Source: Oscillospiraceae bacterium
GTDB lineage: Bacteria; Bacillota; Clostridia; Saccharofermentanales; Saccharofermentanaceae
Direction: 5' to 3'
Assembly (NCBI GenBank): GCA_902780785.1
Contig: CACZGS010000004.1
Location: forward strand, 62,001 to 126,000
DNA length: 64,000 nt
Part shown: positions 58,087 to 64,000 of the stretch, one piece after another
How the letters are laid out: every line of letters begins with the position of its first letter
Numbering within the stretch: position 1 is the first letter of the stretch
The notes under the pieces: model-generated
Databases searched by the model: none
Told to the model about the DNA's origin: nothing
The model's input: only the letters and a program-made list of their open reading frames with translations
Program-made: the position numbers and the translations under genes

Positions 58087-59610
58087 TTAGTAGATAAGGT
58101 ATCTGCAAAGACCGGCGTTGATAACATAACCGTAGTTGCCTGAGTTCTCGAGGTTTGCATTCCAGTCAGTGAAGTTGGAAGCGATCATGTCGTTTCTGAT
58201 GGTTACTTCCCATGCAGGTCTTGCTGCCTCAAAGTAGAATACATAAACTGTCTGCTTATCTTCGGAAGCAATGATGTAAACGTCACCCTGCTTACGCTCA
58301 TCTTCGAAGAGCCACTTACCGGCTTCAACTACTGAAGGATCGACCGGGTCGTCTTCCGTAGATACGAAGTATTCTGCATTCTGAACGTTGTAGCCGCCCT
58401 CGAGCTTATCGTTGAGGTTAGTTGTCTTTTCCTTAACGAGCTTGTAGAAGGAAAGCGGATCCATTCCGCTGGGGCACATTGTCTGTGCATCAGACAGAGT
58501 CTTTGTAAGAGCTGCCGCCTTCTCTTCGTCAGTAGCATCACTCTTAACGTCTGTAGAGAGAGTAAGCATTCTGTAAGTAACTGTCTTCTCGTCTCCGTTG
58601 TCCTTGTCAGCGATGAAGATTACATATGCGCCGAATTCAGTCTGGATGACCGTCTTGTCACCTGTCTTGGAATCACCGAAGAGATAATCCTTAACTGCAG
58701 CGTCCATGTATGTTGCTACGCTGTATGTGAAATCCTTTGTGAATGTAGGGTCTGCATCGTTATTGAATGTGGAGATAGTAGCTTCGTCGCCTGTTCCCTT
58801 AACATACTCAAGAACTGCGTCTCTGAAGGATGTGGAATCTTTTGCAGCATCAGCGATCTTGTTTGCAGCCTTAACTGCATCATCCATGCCGATTACCTTT
58901 CCGTCCTTGTCTGTTGCAGCCTTGATGAAGTAAAGGTTGTAGTCGAGTGTGCAGTAGATGGAAGTATCTTCGTTATACTTTGCGAGAACTGCCTCATCAG
59001 TAGGAATGATAGTAGGATCGAACTGCTTTAAGTAGCTGCCGTACTCATTTACGAGAACCTCACGTGCCGCGAAGTCTGTATAGAGTCTCTTTGTCATACC
59101 TGTTCCGTAGAGAGCCTTGAGATAAGACTGTCCGGACGGATATCCGTATAACTTAGCGTAGAGTTCCAATGTCTCAAGATTCTTGGCAGCCAGTTCACGT
59201 GCCTTGGAGATATCCATGAATCCGGATTCCTTGGCAGCGCGCTCAACGAGTGTGAGTGTCTTCATCTGGCCTGCAGCTTCTCTGAGAAGAACGTCTCTGT
59301 AAGTCTCACCGGTCTCCTGGTTGCTGACAGTATCGAGATTGTCTGAAGTAACCAATCCGTACTGGGAATATGAATCGTAAACTTCCTTGAAGTGGAAATT
59401 GGACTCAAGTACAGAGTAGCTCTGAATGTTCTTGCTTGTACCGTCAGCATTATTCTCTGTGATCGTAATGCCCGGAAGAGCCTTGGGAAGTACTCCGGAA
59501 ATATATGTGAAGAAGCAAGCGATAACAAGAATGACAGCTATTACAACAACTATCATTCCGCCTGAAACGAGCGACTTGTTTGCCTTTCCGGACTTGGTGG
59601 TCTTTGCCAT
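58087..59610 (-). CDS. PrsA/SurA-like membrane-anchored foldase
   Basis: A 507-residue protein with one N-terminal membrane helix (about 20-42) and a large outside part. The layout resembles SurA/PrsA chaperones: an N-terminal helical region (about 60-200, with TYRDVLLREAAGQMKTL and YPSGQSYLKALYGTG), a middle helical part, and a parvulin-like region around GAYVIFIADKDNGDEKTVTYRMLTL. The classic parvulin catalytic motifs are hard to see, so it may act as a chaperone without isomerase activity. It lacks a lipobox Cys. It is a single-gene unit. Confidence 0.65.
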   Translation of the reverse strand: MAKTTKSGKANKSLVSGGMIVVVIAVILVIACFFTYISGVLPKALPGITITENNADGTSKNIQSYSVLESNFHFKEVYDSYSQYGLVTSDNLDTVSNQETGETYRDVLLREAAGQMKTLTLVERAAKESGFMDISKARELAAKNLETLELYAKLYGYPSGQSYLKALYGTGMTKRLYTDFAAREVLVNEYGSYLKQFDPTIIPTDEAVLAKYNEDTSIYCTLDYNLYFIKAATDKDGKVIGMDDAVKAANKIADAAKDSTSFRDAVLEYVKGTGDEATISTFNNDADPTFTKDFTYSVATYMDAAVKDYLFGDSKTGDKTVIQTEFGAYVIFIADKDNGDEKTVTYRMLTLSTDVKSDATDEEKAAALTKTLSDAQTMCPSGMDPLSFYKLVKEKTTNLNDKLEGGYNVQNAEYFVSTEDDPVDPSVVEAGKWLFEDERKQGDVYIIASEDKQTVYVFYFEAARPAWEVTIRNDMIASNFTDWNANLENSGNYGYVINAGLCRYLIY

Positions 59611-59639
59611 CTTGCCTACCTACCTTATTATTTATTTAT

Positions 59640-59668
59640 AAAAAGCACCAAACATTATAATTCGGTGC
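59640..59668 (-). terminator. Terminator overlapping the end of the HAD gene
   Basis: GCACCAAA (59645-59652) can pair with TTCGGTGC (59661-59668) apart from one mismatch, followed on the minus strand by TTTTTATAAAT. Its 5' arm includes the last codons of the HAD phosphatase gene. Confidence 0.7.
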
Positions 59669-60314
59669 CCTTAATAATGCAAGGAAGTCGTTCAGGAACA
59701 TCCACTAAATAGTCGGGTTTTTGGGCGATCAGGTCCTCTTTGGGCATCTTCGTCCAGCCCACGAGCGCAAAATCGCAGCCTGCGTCCCTCGCCGAAAGCA
59801 AGTCAGGAAGGGCATCTCCGACATAAAGGACCCTCTTCATGTCACTTATCCCGAGTCTCCTTGCCGCCTCGATGAGAGGATCGCCAAAAGGCTTGGCTCT
59901 CTCGGTGGCTTCCCTGAATACCATGTCATCGAAATATTTCCCGAGATCCAAAAGGTCTATGGTGATCATGGCGGAATCCTCCAGTTTGGAGGTGACTATG
60001 CCCTGTTTTACTCCGGAAGACCTGATCTTTGCGAGAAAATCATAAACACCGGGAAATACCGGAATGACATTTTCCTTCATTTTTGCGCAGTTATATGCAA
60101 GATACTCCTCGATAAGGCGTTCCTGTGTCTTCTCATCATGCATGCGGAAAGTATCCGTTAATGGCTTGCCGATATAGCTCATCAGGTCGGCATCCGTTCT
60201 GTCAGTGCCGCCTAAGACTATGTCATATGTGGCTTTCAGGGATTCCATTATCAGAGGGACCGAGTCCTGCAAAGTGCCGTCAAGGTCATAAAGGACAAGG
60301 TCGTACTTACTCAT
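59655..60314 (-). CDS. HAD-family hydrolase, phosphoglycolate phosphatase-like
   Basis: A 219-residue HAD phosphatase. Motif I is LYDLDGTLQDS, with the nucleophile Asp and general acid Asp; motif II is GIVTSK, motif III Lys is in ATERAKPFGDP, and motif IV is VLYVGDALPDL. A helical cap follows motif I, as in the Gph/PpaX group. The natural substrate is probably a small phosphate ester such as phosphoglycolate or PPi; the sequence does not tell. ATG at 60314 overlaps the CorC gene by 8 nt. The longer frame upstream lies within that gene. Confidence 0.9.
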   Translation of the reverse strand: MSKYDLVLYDLDGTLQDSVPLIMESLKATYDIVLGGTDRTDADLMSYIGKPLTDTFRMHDEKTQERLIEEYLAYNCAKMKENVIPVFPGVYDFLAKIRSSGVKQGIVTSKLEDSAMITIDLLDLGKYFDDMVFREATERAKPFGDPLIEAARRLGISDMKRVLYVGDALPDLLSARDAGCDFALVGWTKMPKEDLIAQKPDYLVDVPERLPCIIKGTEL

Positions 60315-61653
60315 CGGACTTGGAGTTCTCCTCTTTGCTGTCTTCTTCGGGATCCTCCGCGGGATTGATGTGGATAAGAACCTTGGCGATGGCATTCTCT
60401 TCGACCTTAAGGACCTTGATCCTCAGGTTCTTATAGTTAACGACAGGATGCTCCGTCTCTTCGGGAACGCGGTCAAGCTGTGAGATGACAAGGCCCGCGA
60501 TAGTGTCGTATTCATCGTCCGTAAGCTCGATATCAAGGACGTCTTCCAAGTCTGAAAGGGTCATGTCGCCCCTTACGATATAGTCGCCGTTAGAGAGCTT
60601 AACGAACTCATCAGCCTCATCGTCGAACTCGTCAGTGATGTTTCCTACGAGCTCTTCAAGAATATCTTCGATCGTGGCAATACCCATCGTTCCGCCGTAC
60701 TCATCGACGATAACGGCCATCTGCATGCCGCAGTTCTTCATCTCGCCGAAGAGGGATGATATCTTACGTGTCTCGTGAACGATAAGAGGCTCTCTTATGA
60801 ACTTCTCGAGTTTGAAAGGCTTATCCTCCGTGGGAGGCATTATGCCTATGAGGTCTTTTATGTGAAGGATTCCGATGATGTCATCGATCGTATCCTTATA
60901 AACAGGGATTCTGGTAAACTTCTCTTCCCTTGCGACGCGCATGACTTCATCGTAATCAGCGTCGATCGGGAGCGAGACGATCTTCTTCCTGTGCGTCATG
61001 ATCTCGGATACTTCCGTGTCGTTGAACTCGAAAACATTCTCGATCATCTCTTTCTCGGTATCTTCGATATTGCCGGACTCGGAACCTACGTCGACCATCA
61101 TACGGATCTCTTCCTCAGTTACAGGCTTGTCGGTCTGGTTGGGATCGATCCTGAAGAGCTTCAGGATGACGTTCGTCGACTGTGTAAGGAACCATACGAA
61201 GGGCTTTAAGATCGCACCGAAGAACTTAACGACATTGGCAGCAGCAAAGGCCCACTTCTCGGGCTTGTTCTGGGCAATGCGCTTGGGAACGAGCTCACCC
61301 AAAACGAGTGAGAAATAGGATAGGACAATAGTAATTACAACTGTCCAGAGTGACTCCATCCAGGGATGTGCCGAATTGGGATCGACCCACAGCGCAAGCT
61401 TACTTGCAAAGCTGTTGGCAGCAAAAGCGGATGATAAGAATCCGGCCAGCGTAACGCCTACCTGGATCGTCGCCAGGAAGTTTCCCGGGTTATCAAGGAA
61501 CTTGATGACACGGCGCGCTTTCCTGTCGCCCTCTTCAGCAAGCTTATGCATTTTCGCGTCGTTAAGCGAGATGACAGCCATCTCGGTGCCTGAGAAAAAG
61601 GCATTAACGAGAACGAAGAATACTACCAGTAAAATGCTTAATAATGTGTCCAT
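60307..61653 (-). CDS. CorC/HlyC-family CNNM-like membrane protein with CBS domains
   Basis: A 448-residue protein. A DUF21 (CNNM) membrane domain with about four helices (1-160; start LLSILLVVFFVLVNAFFSGTEMAVIS) is followed by two CBS domains (about 210-330; IMTHRKKIVSLPIDADYDEV, FTRIPVYKDTIDDIIGILHIKDL) and a CorC_HlyC domain (about 345-425; DEYGGTMGIATIEDILEELVG). Relatives move or control Mg2+ or Co2+. The C-terminal tail is acidic. It overlaps gatB by one base and the HAD gene by 8 nt, forming a gatA-gatB-corC-HAD transcript. Confidence 0.92.
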   Translation of the reverse strand: MDTLLSILLVVFFVLVNAFFSGTEMAVISLNDAKMHKLAEEGDRKARRVIKFLDNPGNFLATIQVGVTLAGFLSSAFAANSFASKLALWVDPNSAHPWMESLWTVVITIVLSYFSLVLGELVPKRIAQNKPEKWAFAAANVVKFFGAILKPFVWFLTQSTNVILKLFRIDPNQTDKPVTEEEIRMMVDVGSESGNIEDTEKEMIENVFEFNDTEVSEIMTHRKKIVSLPIDADYDEVMRVAREEKFTRIPVYKDTIDDIIGILHIKDLIGIMPPTEDKPFKLEKFIREPLIVHETRKISSLFGEMKNCGMQMAVIVDEYGGTMGIATIEDILEELVGNITDEFDDEADEFVKLSNGDYIVRGDMTLSDLEDVLDIELTDDEYDTIAGLVISQLDRVPEETEHPVVNYKNLRIKVLKVEENAIAKVLIHINPAEDPEEDSKEENSKSDE

Positions 61654-63092
61654 TATTTCATTCCGTTAAGAAGATCAATCAATGTCTGTCTAACTACCTG
61701 GTGGTCAGCCTTGCCCTTGAGAGCTCTCATGGACTGGCCGATAAGGAATGTGAGGTTCTTCTCTTCACCTGCGAGATAGCCTGATACGGCCTTCTCGTTA
61801 GCTGCCAGGATCTCCTTGATAACAGGCTCGATCGCACTTGTATCGGATACCAGCGCAAGGCCGTTATCGGCAATGTATTTCTCAGGATCAGTGCCGTTGA
61901 GGAATGCTTCCTCGAGAGCCTTCTGGCCTGACTTGCGGTTGATCTTGCCCTCGTTTACGAGGTTGATGATCTTACCCATGATCTTACCGTCGAAGTCGAT
62001 ATCGCCTGCCAATACCTTAGCATCCTTAGCGAACTTAAGAAGGTCTGTCATGAGCCAGTTGGAGCAGTCCTTAGGGCTTGATGTTACTTCGCATGCGGCC
62101 TCGAAAACCTTGACCAATGCGGGCGTTCCCGTGATGATCTCAGCGTCATACTCAGGGAGACCGAGCTCAGATACGTATCTCTCGCGCTTTGCGTCAGCGA
62201 ACTCGGGAAGCTCTGATCTTACCTTGTCGAGGAACTCCTCTGAGATATTGATCGGCATGAGGTCAGGATCCGGGAAATATTTGTAATCCTGGGCATTTTC
62301 CTTGGAACGCATGGAGTATGTGTACTCCTGCTCGTCGTCCCAGCGTCTTGTCTCCTGGATAACCTTGCCGCCTTCCTCAATGAGGTCGATCTGTCTGTCG
62401 CGCTCATATTCGATAGCGCGCTCGATCGCCTTGAGGGAAGCGATATTCTTCATCTCAGTCCTGGTGCCGAATTCCTTCTGGCCTACAGGTCTTACTGAGA
62501 GGTTAACGTCAGCTCTCATAGAGCCCTCCTGCATCTTGCAGTCGGAGATTCCAAGGTACTGCATAGTATCTCTGAGCTTCTCGAGATATGCGATAACTTC
62601 CTCGCCGGATCTGAAATCAGGCTCGGAAACGATCTCAAGGAGCGGAACGCCGCAGCGGTTGAAGTCGACCATCGTCATGCCCGTAACAGGGTCATGAACG
62701 AGCTTTCCGGCATCTTCCTCCATGTGGATCTCGTGGATGCCGATGGACTTCATTCCCTTGGAAGTCTTGATGTCAACGTGGCCGTTCCTGCATATCGGGA
62801 AATAAAGCTGTGATATCTGATATGCCTTCGGAAGGTCAGGATAGAAATAGTTCTTACGGTCGAACTTGTTGTTTCTTGTTATCTCACAGTTAAGCGCGAG
62901 TCCTGCCTTTACGGCATACTCGACTACCTGCTTGTTAAGTGTAGGAAGTGTGCCCGGCATACCGGAGCAGACTTCGCAAACGTGTGTATTGGGCTCGCCT
63001 CCGAACTTGGCAGAGCATCCGCAGAAGATCTTGGATTCTGTAGAGAGCTCGCAGTGTACTTCGAGGCCTATTACCATCTCATAATCCTGCAT
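61653..63092 (-). CDS. gatB: Aspartyl/glutamyl-tRNA amidotransferase subunit B
   Basis: GatB uses ATP to activate Glu-tRNA(Gln) or Asp-tRNA(Asn) and, with GatA-derived ammonia, forms Gln-tRNA or Asn-tRNA. The 479-residue length is normal. The start YEMVIGLEVHCELST, KIFCGCSAKFGGEPNT with Cys zinc ligands, FDRKNYFYPDLPKAYQISQ and EDAGKLVHD are GatB motifs, and the YqeY-like C-terminal domain is present. It lies 4 nt after gatA. gatC is not in the window and is expected just before gatA. Confidence 0.97.
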   Translation of the reverse strand: MQDYEMVIGLEVHCELSTESKIFCGCSAKFGGEPNTHVCEVCSGMPGTLPTLNKQVVEYAVKAGLALNCEITRNNKFDRKNYFYPDLPKAYQISQLYFPICRNGHVDIKTSKGMKSIGIHEIHMEEDAGKLVHDPVTGMTMVDFNRCGVPLLEIVSEPDFRSGEEVIAYLEKLRDTMQYLGISDCKMQEGSMRADVNLSVRPVGQKEFGTRTEMKNIASLKAIERAIEYERDRQIDLIEEGGKVIQETRRWDDEQEYTYSMRSKENAQDYKYFPDPDLMPINISEEFLDKVRSELPEFADAKRERYVSELGLPEYDAEIITGTPALVKVFEAACEVTSSPKDCSNWLMTDLLKFAKDAKVLAGDIDFDGKIMGKIINLVNEGKINRKSGQKALEEAFLNGTDPEKYIADNGLALVSDTSAIEPVIKEILAANEKAVSGYLAGEEKNLTFLIGQSMRALKGKADHQVVRQTLIDLLNGMK

Positions 63093-63096
63093 GATC

Positions 63097-64000
63097 TTAG
63101 CCCTCCCCTCTCAAAGCATTTTCCGGAATCTTATTCTCGAATCCCTGATCAGCCGTAGCCTTCTGATAGCTTGAAGCCACGCCGATGATGGTCTCTTCGG
63201 AGAATCTCTTTCCCATGATCTGAAGTCCTACGGGGAGGCCTTCGGATGTAAAGCCGCAGGGTACGGACATTGCAGGGATACCGACGATGTTGATGAGTAC
63301 CGTGCAGATATCGCCCAAGTACATCTTCAAAGGATCTGACAAGCTCTCGCCCTTCTTGAGAGCCGCTGTAGGAGCAACAGGTCCTAAAATGGCGTCGTAC
63401 TTTTCGAATGCCCGGTCAAAAGCCTGCTTAATGAGGTTCTTAACTCTCAATGCCTTGTTGTAGTAAGCATCGTAATAACCTGAGGAGAGTACGAAGTTAC
63501 CGAGCATGATCCTTCTCTTGACCTCAAGACCGAAGCCTTCGCTTCTGGACTTGATGTAGAGCTGGCCCAAGTCTTCAACGCCATCAGGTCTGTAGCCGTA
63601 CTTAACGCCGTCATATCTGGAGAGGTTTGAGCAGGCCTCAGCCGTGCAGATGATGTAGTAAGTCGGGATGGCATACTTGATGATGGGCATCGGGAATGTC
63701 TCAACTGCAGCACCCTTAGACTTAAGGACTTCGACTGCATCGAGAACTGCCTTCTTGACGTCCTCATCGATACCTTCGCCAATATATTCTTCAGGAATAC
63801 CGAACTTCTTGCCTTCAAGGCTGTAGCCTTCGACCGCGGAGAGGTCGAGCTTCTCAGACTCTAATGAAGACTGGTCCTTGGGATCCTTGCCGCTGATAAC
63901 GTTATATACGGCAGCGATGTCTTCTGCTTTTCGAGCGATAGGTCCGATCTGGTCCAGAGAGGATGCGAAAGCAACGAGACCATATCTGGATACAGCGCCG
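63097..64000 (-). CDS. gatA: Aspartyl/glutamyl-tRNA amidotransferase subunit A (C-terminal part)
   Basis: The frame is open to the right edge of the window, so about 300 C-terminal residues are present and the start, with the Ser-cis-Ser-Lys active site, lies outside. Visible family blocks are YGLVAFASSLDQIGPIAR, a core with DAVEVLKSKGAA, YYIICTAEACSNLSRYDG, ILGPVAPTAA, and GIPAMSVPCGFTSEGLPVGLQIMGK. GatA hydrolyses glutamine and sends ammonia to GatB. The stop TAA at 63097 precedes gatB by 4 nt. Confidence 0.96.
   Translation of the reverse strand, partial: GAVSRYGLVAFASSLDQIGPIARKAEDIAAVYNVISGKDPKDQSSLESEKLDLSAVEGYSLEGKKFGIPEEYIGEGIDEDVKKAVLDAVEVLKSKGAAVETFPMPIIKYAIPTYYIICTAEACSNLSRYDGVKYGYRPDGVEDLGQLYIKSRSEGFGLEVKRRIMLGNFVLSSGYYDAYYNKALRVKNLIKQAFDRAFEKYDAILGPVAPTAALKKGESLSDPLKMYLGDICTVLINIVGIPAMSVPCGFTSEGLPVGLQIMGKRFSEETIIGVASSYQKATADQGFENKIPENALRGEG

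Noticed and set aside
1..64000. tRNA, rRNA, insertion sequence, integrase or prophage genes
   Set aside because: None was recognised by eye on either strand; no transposase, integrase, or phage structural motifs were found among the proteins. A tRNAscan or Rfam run would settle small RNAs.

Overview
The window looks like a chromosomal segment of a low-to-mid GC Bacillota, most likely an anaerobic gut- or rumen-type Clostridia. This is inferred from a TPP riboswitch and a tRNA-Trp T-box leader, a PPi-dependent phosphofructokinase, BceAB-like ABC/two-component genes, GH25 and NlpC/P60 wall hydrolases, GatA/GatB, strong AGGAGG-type ribosome sites and consensus sigma-A promoters. No rRNA, tRNA, insertion sequence, prophage or CRISPR array was seen. 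Most of the DNA is coding, and most genes lie on the minus strand.

Layout. 1-4.3 kb: partial membrane protein, GH25 lysozyme, D-lyxose isomerase-like protein, two membrane proteins. 4.5-6.2 kb: pfp. 6.3-10.5 kb (plus strand): a TPP riboswitch with terminator driving thiW-thiM-thiE-thiD-thiC. This gives HMP synthesis and thiazole salvage, with no thiazole synthesis genes. 10.5-20.6 kb (minus strand): a ten-gene operon read as nitrogenase-like H, D1, K1, hypF, hypC, hypD, hypE, a TM1266-family small protein, D2, K2. 20.9-25.2 kb: lgt, small membrane proteins, and an apparently self-regulated XRE operon ending in a PstS-like binding protein. 25.5-33.7 kb: cysK, a histidine kinase/response regulator/ABC module, and an SPFH (HflK/HflC-like) pair. 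33.8-42.7 kb: regulators, an acyltransferase, an FMN oxidoreductase with a TIM-barrel epimerase, an RNA methyltransferase, and the folD/fchA one-carbon genes. 42.9-53.3 kb: a membrane protein, an NlpC/P60 protein, and rpoB-rpoC with their own consensus promoter. 53.5-64 kb: trpE-trpG under a T-box, two tandem paralogous lipoproteins, a PrsA-like foldase, and gatA-gatB-corC-HAD.

The most unusual system is the 10.2 kb operon at 10472-20628. It joins one NifH-like reductase and two NifD/NifK-like pairs (recalling catalytic NifDK plus scaffold NifEN) to the full HypC/D/E/F set that builds the Fe(CN)2CO group of [NiFe]-hydrogenase. HypA, HypB, a hydrogenase and a maturation protease are absent, and neighbouring genes overlap or nearly touch. 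I infer a nitrogenase-superfamily reductase whose metal centre or substrate depends on Hyp chemistry. Its reaction cannot be read from the sequence.

A second point concerns folate. FolD here lacks the conserved cyclohydrolase Lys and Gln, and a separate cyclohydrolase gene (fchA) lies directly upstream in the same operon, which suggests division of a normally bifunctional enzyme.
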